A DNA stretch of 64,000 bases from Panulirus ornatus (GCF_036320965.1 NC_092276.1:4705782-4769781); one strand, 5' to 3'; shown: positions 24,956-38,267, counted from the stretch's first letter. The notes: generated from the letters alone by a model not told the origin. Made by a program: numbers and translations.

Positions 24956-26103
24956 CCCTGCTTGGTCTTGGGACTGTTTTACTAAGTTCTCGTCGGTAGA
25001 TCCTCTTTCCGAGTTCTTTCGACCTGAGCTTTTGTGTGTCATTTAATCTCTCTCTTCCTCCGTCCCTCTTTTCATGTTGCTCTTCCTCTGCCTTCCTCAT
25101 TCTCACTCTTTCCGCACTTCCTCTCTTCCTCCTCTCACACTCTCGTCCTTCACCTTCTTCTCTCTTATCTCACCCCCACTTCCCCAACACCCTCCCTCCC
25201 CATCACCACCACTACCACCTTTCCTTCGCCCTGCCCGACCTGTGAAGCAAAAGGTCCTCCTCCCCAGTGCTCCTCCTCCACCATCTTTGGTATGCATAGG
25301 TAATGCCTGGTGGACATCGGTGGTGATGGAAAGCTCCCGCCGGAGGTCCGTCCAGATTCTCTCCATTCTTTTCCTCATTTTTATTTTGTTTTGCGAAGAT
25401 GTGACTAAGATAATGCTCCCGTAATGTCTGGTTTGTGTGGTTTGCGTCCCATGGTGGGGGGTTCCTTGTCTGTCACTGGTTTAGTAGGTAGGGGTAATCA
25501 GCATGATTCTAACGTGGTTGTTATGTCTGGTTGTGTGGTTTGCGTGTGTTGTCTGTGATTTCCTATGTCATGATGTGTTGGCTCGTGATGTGGTTTGTAT
25601 ATTGTGGCGTGGTTTGTGTTTACTGGTGTGGTCATTTTCAGCATGTTGCCTGTTTTGTGGCGTTTATATTTAATGTGGTGTATGTAGTATAAATCTGACA
25701 AGGTTTTATTTGTGTTTCTGCATATTTCTTTCTGCAACTGTGGATCTCATATTCTTGCATGTTTGGCTATGCCATATTCAACTCGTTCGTCTGGTTTTAA
25801 CTTTCACCTTCGTTTCATACGGTCGAAAGGTCATGTGACATGGAATGTCTTACAGGGTATAATTTATATTTCCCGTTCTGCTTGCATAATCGTGGTCAGG
25901 CTTTCTATACCTTGCGATACAAAAAGTTCCAGTCAGTTTCATATGGTCTACTTCTCTTTCATAAAGCCTATTATAAAGTTCCCTATAGCTAGTGTAAGTT
26001 CAAAAGAGTAGATTTTGAATCACAGGTTTAAGCTTCCACGAATCTAGTTGCCTGAAATTTGAATGCGTTTTCCGCGCTCAAAATGATATCCCGAGAATTA
26101 TTA
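24956..26103. other. No gene; pyrimidine-rich then GT-rich spacer
   Basis: 25030-25300 is C/T-rich (TCCTC, CCACC). 25430-25700 is G/T-rich, with the phrases TGTCTGGTTTGTGTGG and GGTTTGCGT recurring several times. Both look like old low-complexity repeats. Frames of up to 116 codons here are Ser/Leu/Pro-rich and I do not support any as a gene. Confidence 0.45.
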
Positions 26104-26132
26104 CACCACACACACACACACACACACACACA
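26104..26132. repeat. (CA)n microsatellite
   Basis: About 14 CA units. Confidence 0.93.
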
Positions 26133-26532
26133 GAAGGACTGGCGGCACGCTGGTCATTCTAACCTACTGAAGCAGAGGCCAACGTGACTTTTGCTGGAGA
26201 ATATGATAAACTGGGACAGACCGATTCTTGCCTTCTGCATCTAACTTTGATATTAATTTTTATTATGGCAGAGAATAAGGAAGGACGACGCAGATGTCTT
26301 CAACATCCTCATAAATGCCGATTGTGATGACATTTGTCTGAGAGATGAAAACAAAAATCGCGTAATACAAATGTCCAGAGCAATAACTCAAAACTTTTGT
26401 AAAATATTTGCCCATCTGTCACGTACATAAAGCCTATACATCAGGAATATAAACAACAGGACCAATACACGGCTCAGGGACGTGTTCCGTGGTGAGGGCA
26501 TGACTACTACACACTCACCCACCTACCTAACC

Positions 26533-26651
<119 letters not shown>

Positions 26652-27498
26652 GAAACACTACGAACATGAATGATATTTCACAACCCAATTCAGTCTGACG
26701 TAAAATCTTGATTTAGTTGTATGTAAGACAAAGACTGATCTTACCTCCTGCTCTACTCGGACGGTAAAATGTAAAGTACTCTTACATCCTTCGACTCGTC
26801 CCTCCTCCTGTATTGTTCCGACATTTAGAAGTCATGTTTCCAAACATCAGAGGAGCCCCTGTAAATTTGCTCATTGTTTATCACCTGACTTATTTACTTT
26901 TTCCCCGAGTTGGCCGTGAGTGAAGCATGTCTTGCCCGTGCCACGTCCGTTATTATGAAGTAAGATAGAATATAGACAAACACACACAGACAACCTAAGC
27001 CTCCTGTGCCGTGGACGGGGCAGACGACAATGGTGAGGACTCTCACCACCCACCCACCACCACCACCACCACCACGTCTTAAGATCCCGGCGAACAAAAC
27101 CACACAACTTGATGGTGCGGCTCCCGAGCCAAATGAAGGATGGCCCGGGATATATCGTGCCTCTTGATTTACCTGTTGTCCCCGGCTCGACGGTAGATCC
27201 CCTGAAAATCCCCGCGAGAACAATACAGGAGAGTTTGGTTGGTTGGTTGGCTGGTTGGTTGGTTGGTCGAGGCAAGTGCATGTTATTGTACGGATGATGT
27301 TCCACACCTTCAGTGCAGAGAGATGTGTACCACAGCCATTCGCACCATCTCTTATACTAACGTTACATTTACTGTAATAATTCAGGTGGGATTTAGTGAT
27401 CAGGAATTCGGCATGAAGAAAAAAATAGTTGCAATGTGTGGGGTATGATGCGATTTTCTCAGTTATATGCTAAAAGCAATTCATATTTGTGAAAACTT
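26652..27498. other. No gene recognised
   Basis: Contains short (CCA)n near 27043-27075 and (GGTT)n-like sequence near 27236-27267. Minus-strand frames of about 140 codons span these low-complexity runs. No family is recognised. Confidence 0.45.
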
Positions 27499-27499
27499 A

Positions 27500-27572
<73 letters not shown>
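27499..27572. repeat. (TA)n microsatellite
   Basis: Pure TA run of about 37 units. Confidence 0.97.
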
Positions 27573-27576
<4 letters not shown>

Positions 27577-27789
27577 GAACAAAAGTAATGAAAATCACTT
27601 GAGAGCAACCAGTACACTAGGAAATGTTGGCGTTCTCTGATCGTGTCACAGGAACAAACCACATCCCATCGTTCTTGCCGGACTATGAGAAGCATAAGTG
27701 CACATCAAATCTTCTTTTCTTATTACTAACTTGACTCAGATCACCTTCGTTTATCCCCCTCCTCCTCCCGGGCTTTAATAGCGTATCAG

Positions 27790-28290
27790 TCATCCCTCCA
27801 TAAAAGCTCTGGAGAAAGTACCTTCTGAAAGACTGTTCAGTAAAATCAGATCAGGCGTAGGAAATTGGCTATGTGCGTGGATCATAGACTGACTTACAGG
27901 TAGAAAACAATGAGTGGTATCCAATTGGGAAAACAATGAGTGGTATCCAATTGGGAAAGCATCCGATTGGCTCCGCTTGACACGTGGAGTACCTCAAGGC
28001 TCAGTCCTAGGACCCATATTTTTTTTTTTCTGTGTTAATGATGTGAAGACATGACTTACCAGTAGCATTTCATGTTTTAACCAAGATACGAAATATTGAA
28101 ATGGAATCTACTCCCCAGAAAAGGAGAATTGTTCAGAGACCGAAATTGATTTAGACAGAAGTAAATGTAAGAAGTGAGACATTGGCAAAAATTTCTTCAT
28201 TGATATAATCATAGAATGTCAAAATGATTTCTATCAAATACTGTCAATACGATGACTGTCAGTGCATTCAAAACGCAGCTAGACTAATCC
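27790..28290 (+). pseudogene. Decayed reverse transcriptase fragment with GVPQGSVLGP motif
   Basis: RGVPQGSVLGP is encoded at about 27988-28020. It is the nearly invariant motif B region of non-LTR reverse transcriptases. It is preceded by degraded GNWLCAWIID*LTGRKQ*VV sequence matching the WLxDWLTGRKQRVxV block. The 3' end reads T-M-T-V-S-A-F-K-T-Q-L-D followed by a stop near 28250-28289, matching the SVxxFKxxLD ending of CR1/L2-like elements. The middle, including the ADD motif, is deleted. A 26-bp direct duplication at 27904-27955 interrupts the frame. Dead copy, independent of the 12.3 and 20.5 kb fragments. Confidence 0.8.
27904..27955. repeat. 26-bp perfect tandem duplication
   Basis: AAAACAATGAGTGGTATCC and the following seven bases occur twice back to back (27904-27929 and 27930-27955). 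The copies are identical, so the duplication is recent relative to the surrounding pseudogene. Confidence 0.9.
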
Positions 28291-28299
28291 TTTGATGCG

Positions 28300-29077
28300 A
28301 TATGCATGTATGACAGTTTTTCCTTCACCGATAAGCAGGTTAGGTCCTTTTCTCCTTATAGTACCCTGCGCCAAAGAATTGGATATGAATGCGTTTCTTT
28401 TTTCTTTTGTTATTCATCCTTAAGTAAGGTTAGCATGTCCCTCCTCCTGTACCTGATGATGTTCCTGCATGACTGTCTCCTTGACACTAGACATGGTGAA
28501 GGCGGTGGTGGTTGGAGAGGATCTTTCTATATCGCTATACTGTCTCGCATCTGCGTAGATGAGAAATGTGCGATAGTATCAATATCCTCCAGGTTTTAAC
28601 CTCTTCATAGACCATCAGGTCTTCTGTTTTACTGTCTTTCCCACGTACTGTCCCCTAGCACATAACCTCGTCATAGACAATTAGATCTATCATCTGGCTT
28701 TTCCATATACTGTATGGACGTAGCACCACTTTGCCCCGCAGGTAATCATTAAGACAATACCTTACTGTTGCCTCCCCAACTTCGCCTCACTTCGGAGCCA
28801 TTCATCACCTCCCAACATTTTTCTACCTTGTCGACGTCTGTGTAATACGGTTTAGCTTGTCCTCTCATCCATCAGAGACCTGCTGATAGATTGTGCAGGG
28901 AACGTCGGCTCCTGCTTTCTTTTTATGGAATAGGGACGCGTACTGTGTCTTTGTTCAGGTTTTTATCCTCCTGCTTGTGTGTCCATATGTTGGAGCTGGC
29001 ATGACATTTCACCTTTTTCTAGATGCAGAAAATAGATTACGTAAATGCATATCTATCACCTATCAATCAATCTATCT

Positions 29078-29082
<5 letters not shown>
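28300..29082. other. No gene recognised
   Basis: The first part may be the 3' UTR of the preceding reverse transcriptase fragment. A plus frame of 97 codons (28306-28599) has no recognised family. Confidence 0.4.

Positions 29083-29162
<80 letters not shown>
29083..29162. repeat. Compound (GT)n-(TA)n microsatellite
   Basis: A short GT run passes into about 33 TA units. Confidence 0.97.
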
Positions 29163-29166
<4 letters not shown>

Positions 29167-29399
29167 ATCATCCCCAGGGGTCGTGCCATCGCCCTTGATT
29201 GTTACCTGTCGTGCTCAAAGGACGTACCGTCTAACACCCATTTTCTGTATCAATTATTCCACAATTGGTCCATCCCATGCTGTAACCATCCCGTCCTGTA
29301 CCTATTCCATATTACATCGATCGTATGTTGCTAACAACACCGTTCTGTACCCATTTCACACCATCCATCCTATGCTGTGCACACACAAGCTGAGTGTGG

Positions 29400-29401
<2 letters not shown>

Positions 29402-29483
<82 letters not shown>
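29402..29483. repeat. (CT)n microsatellite
   Basis: Pure CT run of about 41 units. Confidence 0.97.
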
Positions 29484-29486
<3 letters not shown>

Positions 29487-30195
29487 TCGGTATTCTGAGC
29501 AAATGTCTGGAGTTCGCCTGAAACAAGCCAATGCTTGTGAATAAATCAACTTTCCCGTGAATGATTCAGAGCGATCCTCAGGCTGCCGTGTGCGACAGTG
29601 GTGAGGGTAGTCCATAACGCAGGTAACATCCATCTATGAGTCCCTCCTGTGGTGTCCGTTCCAGACTCACCTGTGTTCATCTTGTTCCTCATATCTCGCA
29701 ATGTTCACTCAGAAACAATGTATATAACGATGCCTGGGAATAATCACATTGATGCTGTCATCATTAATCTTTTACGTTTGAAAAGCTCTCTTTAAGAATC
29801 TTATCTTAAAGTGAAGCGTGAAGACTGAAAAGGACATCTTCCCATTTTGACCTGGATCAGAGAGTCTATCATGTACACGTTATGTAAGGCTTCAATGTGG
29901 ATCTTGATGCATTTGCTCTGGTGCTTTGGTCGCAGGGGACTCCAGACTGAATACTTAACTCGTACCCTGGTTGTTATCTGCCAGATGAATGAGATCTTGC
30001 ACTTTAGATACATCTGGTCAGATTGCGGAAGTTGATTATGAAGTTAAACATGGATGTACCTGCCACATTATACCTTTGTCTCCATGTGTAAGACGATACG
30101 AGCCTTTACGGTGATGGTACAAACCATAGGTACGATGGCCTGGCCTCTGACGACTCTTACGGGCCACTGTCAAAGGCCAGAGGTTCATACGCAAC

Positions 30196-30300
30196 GCCTC
30201 CGTGGTATAGTGGTCAGCACAGGCCTGACCAGCGAAGGCCCACATGGGGTAAAATGCTGGACGCGGCACCTGGCATAAGTTGACGTACCTGGAATAAGTT
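30196..30300 (+). mobile_element. Possible decayed tRNA-derived SINE head
   Basis: GCCTCCGTGGTATAGTGGTCAG carries a good tRNA box A (TGGTATAGTGG) and a tRNA-like 5' end. The expected box B about 35 bp downstream is degenerate (ATGGGGTAAAATGC). ACCTGG occurs twice before a (GT)n run, reminiscent of the GGGTACCTGG end of the 40.7 kb SINE. It cannot fold as a normal tRNA. A chance box A is possible. Confidence 0.35.
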
Positions 30301-30301
30301 A

Positions 30302-30341
30302 GTGTGTGTGTGTGTGTGTGTATGTGTGTGTGTGTGTGTGT
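30302..30341. repeat. (GT)n microsatellite
   Basis: GT run with one TA interruption. Confidence 0.95.
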
Positions 30342-30516
30342 ACATACATAATAGTAAAGAATACATGCTACGTATATACAAGGTTAAGAAGAAGGGGCAA
30401 CATGAGTGTAAAACTCTCTCCCCGTATATCACAAATGGTAATCGTATACACATGGAGGAACAGTACCACTATGATACAGTACGCACACCCACAGTGCAGT
30501 AATACCACCTTGATAC

Positions 30517-30519
<3 letters not shown>

Positions 30520-30572
<53 letters not shown>
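30520..30572. repeat. (CA)n microsatellite
   Basis: Pure CA run of about 26 units. Confidence 0.97.
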
Positions 30573-30574
<2 letters not shown>

Positions 30575-32025
30575 CACAATCCTAGGTCTCTGCTGACTTG
30601 ATTAGGATTCAGCATTCCGCCCTCAGAGGCAGTTTACCCCCGGAAACCATAACAGTTAATGTTGGAAATTGTCTTTATGAAGGCCATTTGTGGTGTAGTG
30701 ATTCAGCGGGCTCTACAGCCTTACTGCACCAGCAGACACCCGCCTCCCGTGTTTCTTCTCTCTTCCTCTGTGGTCATTTGTCGACAGAGAGAAGAGCAGT
30801 GAAACCAAACTTGATCATTTTAGAGTATATTGTCTAAAGAAATATGAATATCAGACGGCAAATGTTGATATTACAGTGTTATGTAGATGAAAACCAAGAA
30901 GTAAATGTTTATTCTACAAATTAGCTACTGAAAGAAATTGAGTTGGAGGGAAGATGTTTATTCTAAAATACGTTATTTCCGGAAAGATGAATTATTAAAG
31001 TTTTTTCCGTATGTTATGTAGAGCATCATGAATGATAAGATGCAAAATGTTACTTACAGAAGGATCAGTAATAAGACAGAAAAGATCTGTTCTAAGAAAA
31101 TATTTTGTATAGTTTTTCTCCTACTTTCTACCCTTCTGTTGGATAACTTTCTCTATATCTAAAAGGCTATCTCACCATGGTAACTAATAACTGATAACTC
31201 CTAATCATACTCTAACTTTATAACTGAATTATCATTCATATAATTTGTAAACCGTGAGATATATCTAGGATGAAGCATCCACATATACTGTGGGAAGTCA
31301 TTTACACAAAATGCTTACTATGGAATGGGTAACTACAACCAGTCACCAAAAATATATTTTTTTTGCACTGTGTTATTGTAACAGATAAAGATCATTAATT
31401 AAGAATATGTCTTATACGTTACAAATATAAGAAATTTCTATCCATCTTAGAAATAGCAGTAAAGTTATTATCAGAAATCAATCTGTAAATTTACAGAAAG
31501 CTGACAGAAGAAACTTATCTCGAAAACATAATTCGTAGATTTCAAACCTGGTACTAAGGAACATGAGGGAAAGATGATGGTAAGAATTTGGTACGTAGCA
31601 GTAAAGGATTTGAAGAAGCCTGGATATAAAGGGGCAGACCAAGAGTAAATATGGCGAGAGATAAGAGTGATTGGGGTATTAATTAAGAGGGCAGGAGGCG
31701 GGTTGTAAATCGGAGGGGCGTTCTGTTGACTAATGTGGGGAAGGAGGGAGTTAGGGAAAGCGAGAGAGGGAGAGGGAGAGAGAGGTATGATGATGGATGC
31801 CCCTGTATGGTGAGATGCAAGAGTTCAGTGTCCGCTGCACGTTCCCTCCCGACATTTGAATTTATTGCAGTCCCTACGATTCCTGTTGGAGTCAGTGAGG
31901 TGTGTGGTGGAGGGGGAGGGAAGAGCCTCCTCACGTCTGACGGAGGGAAGGTGTTGCTACAAGGACTTCCCAACTTGTGACGATCAACACCATCAGGTTG
32001 TCATACAAACCACACAGTCAGGACC

Positions 32026-32028
<3 letters not shown>
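30573..32028. other. No gene recognised
   Basis: A/T-rich from 30840 to 31620 with no open frame of note. 31730-31790 is purine-rich. No repeat family recognised. Confidence 0.45.

Positions 32029-32079
<51 letters not shown>
32029..32079. repeat. (CA)n microsatellite
   Basis: Pure CA run of about 25 units, directly upstream of the 30-bp array. Confidence 0.97.
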
Positions 32080-32081
<2 letters not shown>

Positions 32082-32083
32082 AC

Positions 32084-32235
32084 TACCAATCAGGACTCAA
32101 CACGGAGTATACTACCAATCAGGACCCTGCACGCTGACATATTACCAATCAGGACCCTACACGTGGACACAATACCAATCAGGTCCCAGTACATAGTGTA
32201 CTACCAATCAGGAATCTGCACACAGACGTGCCACC
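32084..32235. repeat. 29-30 bp minisatellite with invariant ACCAATCAGG
   Basis: Five units start with TACCAATCAGG at about 32084, 32113, 32143, 32173 and 32202. The first 11 bases are invariant while the second half varies freely. The invariant part contains the CCAAT pentamer. Frames across it show an Ile-Pro-Ile-Arg-like repeat that reflects the period. Confidence 0.85.
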
Positions 32236-33922
32236 AAACAATTACACATTGAGTATACTGCATACCATCACACTAGCAAGACACTCCACACCAGCACACA
32301 TCCACACCAACCAAGCTACTGCCTCACAACTACATCCACCACACGACCATACAACTACAACACCCCCACCGCACTACCATAATAGCCACTCAGCTAAAGA
32401 CCCTCCTTCGATTCCCTCTTATCTCTAGAGATAAGACTTTTGTACCCTCAGCTTGTCTCTTTCTTTTGAGGCCCCTCCAATTTCCTTAACCTCCTCCACC
32501 ACCACTTCTTTTTCATCTCTTCTCCTTCTCCTCTTTCTTCTACATCTCCCACTCAACCCCTGCTCTCATTAGCCCCATCTCTTTCACTCCTGCTCTTCTC
32601 CTTTTATTCCATCCTTCCTCCTGCGTTGGGGAGGCGAAGGGCCTCTTCACCTACCACCAACAGGGGTAGGCGAAGACCTCGTCTCCTCCCCTCCCTTCCC
32701 CCTCCCCTTCCACTCAGACACATATAGCCTGTCAACGACCACTGGTCGTACCAGGGGTTTCCCCCATGACACGACAATCCATTGGACTCGGTCAGGAAAA
32801 TGAGGAAGGATCATAGCAACGTTTGGAGGACAGAGCCTTAAAGGCCAGACATATCACATCGTGGACATCTGTGGATTCTGAGCCTTACGTCCAATCCCCC
32901 AGACGTATCGCCTCTCCCGCCTCCTCGTATATAAGAGAACTACTATGGCCACGAGTTATGGCGACTCAAAAGTGATTCTGAGGGATAGTTGTAGTGGTGA
33001 AGGTCATATTTTTTGAGACTTTAAGGACTCAAAAGTCGTTTCTCAAAGTGATGGTTGGTGTGTTGAACGTGGTTATTTGTGGTGATAAGAACAGAAGAGT
33101 GTTTTAGGAATAGTTAGAGTTGTCAAAAGTTGAATTATTTGGAATATGAAAACTGTAGATTGATTCTGAACGACGCTTAGATTATTTAGAGTCATTATAG
33201 AAGGTTATGAGAACTCGGAACTGTTTTTCTGAGGGAGAGTTAGGGATGTGTTTATGATCATTTTTGAGCATATCAGATCCTAACTGCATGGTAGAGACGC
33301 TGTTGTGAATGATGTTTGGTTGACATCGGATCCTCACATATTTTCTTCACACATAGACAGTATTACCACCAACGCATCACTGCCCATGCCATGGTTAGGG
33401 CTTCAGTGAGGATAATTGTTTTTGGGTGGTGTATATTTGAATGATCAGTCGTTGCCAGTATTCATAATATATTCATTATTCATTCCCGGTTTACAGATAA
33501 TCTTTATTCTTACTGGATCAGCAAACACTCATTCCCGGGTTTGTTAATGATTTGTCCCTAAAAACCTTCTCTAATCTGTCTGGTAATTCTTGTCCTCACA
33601 TCCTCACTCGCCCGCTCCAATCTCTCATTGATTTTATGTCGTCAGTTCCTCGTTAACCGTTAATGGTTTAACGACGACGATAAGAAAAGGATTGAAGAAA
33701 AAAAGCCGGGCACAAAGCCCTTCAAAAGCACGGAAATGAAAGGATGGAAAAAAAAAGCCTTCGTCATTAACATCATTGTAATTATTTTTTTCTCCCACTG
33801 GATTTCTTTTCCTTTGCCTCCCTCGCCATGTTTACCATCCTTTGAACCTTAAGAAATCTCGCTACTAATGAATCCCAATTTTTTCCCCATCCAAATTTTC
33901 ATATTTAACCACTTGAGTGTAC

Positions 33923-33924
<2 letters not shown>
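32236..33924. other. No gene recognised
   Basis: C/T/A-rich to about 32730, then ordinary sequence. A short palindrome-like AACCGTTAATGGTT lies near 33655-33668. No exon, RNA gene or transposon recognised. Confidence 0.45.

Positions 33925-34009
<85 letters not shown>
33925..34009. repeat. (GA)n microsatellite
   Basis: Pure GA run of about 42 units. Confidence 0.97.
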
Positions 34010-34011
<2 letters not shown>

Positions 34012-35346
34012 GCATCCTTTAGAGTTTTAACCTGTAATCATTTTAAAAGGTTACAATTATTGCAAATGATATACTGATTATGTGATTATATTATAAATAA
34101 TTTTCCTCATCAATGACGAGGAAATTTATCTTACTATGATTTCTTAACGAAGATAAGTTGTTTTTTATGATACTTTCGCAGTAATTATTTTCTAATTTTT
34201 TCTTAAGCTATATATTATACCAGCGCTTCCATTTGCCACTTTATATTCTCCTGCCACAAATTAGCACCAGAGTTCCTTTGTAGGCCATAATTTTCCAGGC
34301 TTATAGACCCGCGTTTGGTGTATTGAGCATACTGATTACATTATGATTCCATTCGGATGCTACCAATGTAATCACTTGTATCCCCTGCCTAAATCATCCA
34401 TGAATTTGTTATGACAGATAATTTCCTATAAAAATGTTCTTCTGTGATAGAAAATTTATACCAGAAATTTGCTAAGCAAATTACTTTTAGAACACACTCT
34501 TCCGTTAAGTTATTCTCACAACAAACAATATCCCTGACAAATTGTTCTGCTATATATTACTATCTATAGAAAAAAAAAATTATTCAACGTTTGGAGAGTT
34601 AATGAACGACCATGATACCTATATATTAATGTCTTTAACCTGAAATGGTCGAGGATAAATTCGTAATACAGTAAACTGTATTTTATTCTCGGATAGATCT
34701 GGTAGAGAGATCTGTGATTCACCTCAAATCATTTCGTCATGAAAATCTAGGCCCGTCCATCAATATCAGGCTTTGATATCAGAAAAATCTAGCTCAGTCC
34801 TTCATCCACAACGGGTGTTGATGTAAGAGAAATGCTCACAAAATGTTAGTTATAGGATCTGAGGCAAACCATAGTTAGCGTATAAATGAAAATGAAAAAT
34901 GTATTGAAGTTTTCAGCATCTTGGGACGTGTGAGCAGCATCGATGCCCATGGAATGTAAGGCATGTGTGTGAAGGGCATATCGGACTACCATATTCTCAG
35001 CCATCTCTGTAAAGACGAAAAGGAATCCCACAAAAACACATCCACCTTTTAAGTCCGTAGTCAAATTTTTAGCAGCAATCAGGTGATTTATCAACAACAA
35101 AACATCAATATCGTAAAAAACAAAGTATTCTTCCTCCTTTTACATTTGTAAATTCGTTTAACATCAGAATTTTCTGTGATCTTAAAGCCAATACATTTGA
35201 AAAGTTTTCCCCCTTCAGGAATACTCTACAGCATCGACTGAATCTTTTCTTACATAACTGATTATCTTCCAGTTCATCGCTGCGTGTCTGTCTTCTCTCG
35301 ATCACCTTTATTCAGTCTCTATTGTGTATCAGTCTCATCAATCACT

Positions 35347-35349
<3 letters not shown>
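34010..35349. other. No gene recognised
   Basis: A/T-rich sequence. AAAATCTAG(G/C)(C/T)C(C/A)GTCC(A/T)TC occurs twice (near 34741 and 34784), suggesting one decayed local duplication. No gene seen. Confidence 0.45.

Positions 35350-35421
<72 letters not shown>
35350..35421. repeat. (CT)n microsatellite
   Basis: Pure CT run of about 36 units. Confidence 0.97.
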
Positions 35422-35425
<4 letters not shown>

Positions 35426-35589
35426 CGTGCACCATCCCTTCCTTCACTAACAAAGGTCTGATACGTATTTTTCCCACCCCAGAACCACCATCCATCACCA
35501 GTAAGTTATCTCCAACTTGTATTTAATATACTTTCACCACGGAAGAGAGATTCCAGCTACTTCTATATATGAGGTAAATATTGTCTTAG

Positions 35590-36012
35590 AAAGAAATATA
35601 TAGAAGTTCCCCCAGTATCTGCCCCTGGCTGGGGTACGCCCACACCACCACCACCACCACCAAAATTTCCGACACTTTCCATTGGACGCGGCTCCCCAGC
35701 CTGCGAGAAGATCCCCTCCATTCTGAGGGAGCGCCATCATCATCGTCAGTCATCCGGGCTGATCCCCTCTCGTCAGTGTATAGTGCATGGATATTCCTCT
35801 TCCAGGAGCCACTGTCCTGGGCCATCCTCCTGGCTTTTTCTTTCATGGTGTCTGGCTTGAAGTATGTCCCTTCTTTTTTTTTTTTCCTCCTCCCGTCTCC
35901 TTCTTCATCCCAGATTTCCGTCGTGAACTATGGTCTTAGCCTTCCATTACTGCCACAGTGCTTGTTCAGAGCCATCCTCCTGGCGTCCTCTTCCTTGCTC
36001 ACTGTACCGTGA
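35590..36012 (-). pseudogene. Possible relic of a LINE C terminus (weak)
   Basis: On the minus strand, A-R-R-M-A-Q-D-S-G-S-W-K-R-N-I-H-A-L (about 35845-35785) and a second similar block L-A-R-R-M-A-L-N-K (about 35990-35960) resemble the ARxxAxDRxxWRxxV phrase found at the end of several LINE proteins. An acidic stretch T-D-D-D-D-G and a poly-Val region from (GGT)n follow. The match is short and from memory. Composition artefact is a real alternative. Confidence 0.25.
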
Positions 36013-36092
36013 TGCAATTTCTTTTTCAAACATATTACGATATTTGCAAGACTCCTTTATGCAGTAGTGATGTTTTTGATTACTTAGTCTCC

Positions 36093-36096
<4 letters not shown>

Positions 36097-36158
<62 letters not shown>
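36097..36158. repeat. (CT)n microsatellite
   Basis: Pure CT run of about 31 units. Confidence 0.97.
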
Positions 36159-36160
<2 letters not shown>

Positions 36161-37978
36161 AAGTTTACTTTACCTCTCACTTCCACCAGTTCCCCAGCTT
36201 CACCCCCTACACCATTTCTCCTGGTCATTCGTTGTCACCTGTGTGAATTATGAAGTTCAACGACACGGATTGTGTATTTCGCTCTTTAGACGAGCTATTG
36301 TGTGTAAATGTATCATTGCATGTCTTCCACAGGTTTCTTCATTAACCTTTACCTATAATGTCTCCCGTGAAGAACCACAGATTCTGATGGTCGTTTTCCT
36401 TGGTTCCTGCAAGTGAGGAATATATACGAGTCTTTTTGTTTGGCTATATATAGAGGGCGTCAATGAATTATCTCTCACCGAATCAGTTATCTTCGCTCGG
36501 TAAGTGCCATTGGCACTGGATTTATAATGGTTATTCATGGACGCCGTGTATATTTTCCCGGTAGACGATTATCGTTTGCATCTTTCAATTCTGAACGACA
36601 CTGAAGAGAACAGGTAATTAGAAGCTTTTAAGAGAAATAGAATAGGTTAATTTTGGACTGCAGGTTTAAATGAAATAACTGTTGGTATAAACAGTTACCT
36701 CATATCTTCACAGCGTTAGGAAGCACAAGTTAGTTCGTGGAAAATGTACTAAAACGTCCCTCTAATCTAGTGAATGACGCAGAATTAATAGAACTGAAAA
36801 AGAAAGTGAGTAAAAGAGGGAAAGTCAATATAAGATACAAGATGAAATATACAGTAAACGAAATCCTGGACAGTGGATATTGGGTCGGGCAAGTTGAAGT
36901 TGACAAAAGCCGAGGTAGGGAGGGAGGGAATGAAATTGGATGCGGCGAACGAGACGAAAAAAACATGCGATGGATCAAGACTTTTGTGTTTCTCTTTTGT
37001 GGGCGAGCTGAGAACAGAGGGGGAGTCATTCTGTTCTGACACGTTGGGGGGGTCGCTGCGAGAGATCAACCCCCTGCGGGGGAACACATGAAGTGCGTTC
37101 ATGTACTCAGAAAAAGAACTCGGCCAGTGCACTGAGGTTTAACTCTATACTCATCCCGAATTCTAAACGTGTTCTCATATTTATTCTCGTCCTTACGCCA
37201 CAGCATCTGTAGATAGCGTTACCCGCACTTCGAATACAAGGCGAATGTAAACAAGCAGGCGACCCATAGATCACTGACGTAGCTTTCCAACTCTAACATG
37301 AACATTTCATGGAAAAACTTTTCCCCCATCATCATCATCTCCACCATAATCTCTTGACCACCAACATCAGACTTCAACATCAGACTTCATCACCCTGTTA
37401 TCACCACCAGGCTCAGTACATCACCACAAGCAGAGTTACAACACCGCCATAACCACAACTCCATCGACACCACAACGATCCCAACTGCGACCACTTTCAC
37501 AGTAACCATCATCACCACCACCACCAACAACAACAACAACAACAACAACAACTGCTACAACCACCGCCACGATCCCCAGTACCGTCGCTCCCAGTATCTT
37601 AATGAAGCGCAATAATCCCAATCCCTCAACTGATGTCTGGGATTAGGGTCCAATCCCTGGTCAGATCACAGTATCTACGGGCATCCTGGGGTGCAGGATG
37701 AGCCAAGAAATCCTTAGAGGAATGAGTTTCTTGGTTGTCGTTAAAGACTCTCATGTTATACCCTGTTATACTCCGTAACCAAGCGGCCCCCTGGGGTATA
37801 ACGACTATTGCTAGTCTTGCCTATTATAGAGGTACTCTGTCGTGTTGTATGCTGCTCGTACCGTTCAACGCGGTTCTGTCGTTGTGTTCTGTGCGTTGCA
37901 TACCTTCCAGATTGACCACAGGAGAGAGGAGTTACTTTATATTGTATTTTGGCTTGCAAGGCTCACAGTCAAGGCGAA

Positions 37979-37980
<2 letters not shown>
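36159..37980. other. No gene recognised
   Basis: Ordinary sequence. Short (ACC)n and (CAA)n runs occur at about 37512-37550. Overlapping frames on both strands at 36730-37130 (up to 115 codons) match nothing I recognise and lack an obvious codon pattern. Confidence 0.45.

Positions 37981-38027
<47 letters not shown>
37981..38027. repeat. (GT)n microsatellite
   Basis: Pure GT run of about 23 units. Confidence 0.97.
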
Positions 38028-38028
<1 letters not shown>

Positions 38029-38267
38029 TGTGGAGGCCTGATGGTTGGGTACGAATAATGTTATGAGGGGTAGTAGTATAATGTTCAAGGGGAAGGTGTT
38101 TTGCTCTAAGGGTTGGTAGAATCAGGTATTTTGTGTTCATTCTTTTCGAACTAGTGCGCCATGCCCTAGAAAATCTACGTTCTCTCTTTTCCGAATTACC
38201 ACAGACACCCGTATCTGTTTTCTTCCTTTTAGGACATACTAGGGAGTACCTGGTAATTATTAGAATT

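Noticed and set aside
30660..30735. tRNA box A-like GTGGTGTAGTGAT
   Set aside because: No box B at the right distance and no tRNA-like ends.
32084..32235. CCAAT boxes of a promoter
   Set aside because: The motif recurs only as part of a tandem repeat, and no transcript start or gene is seen nearby.
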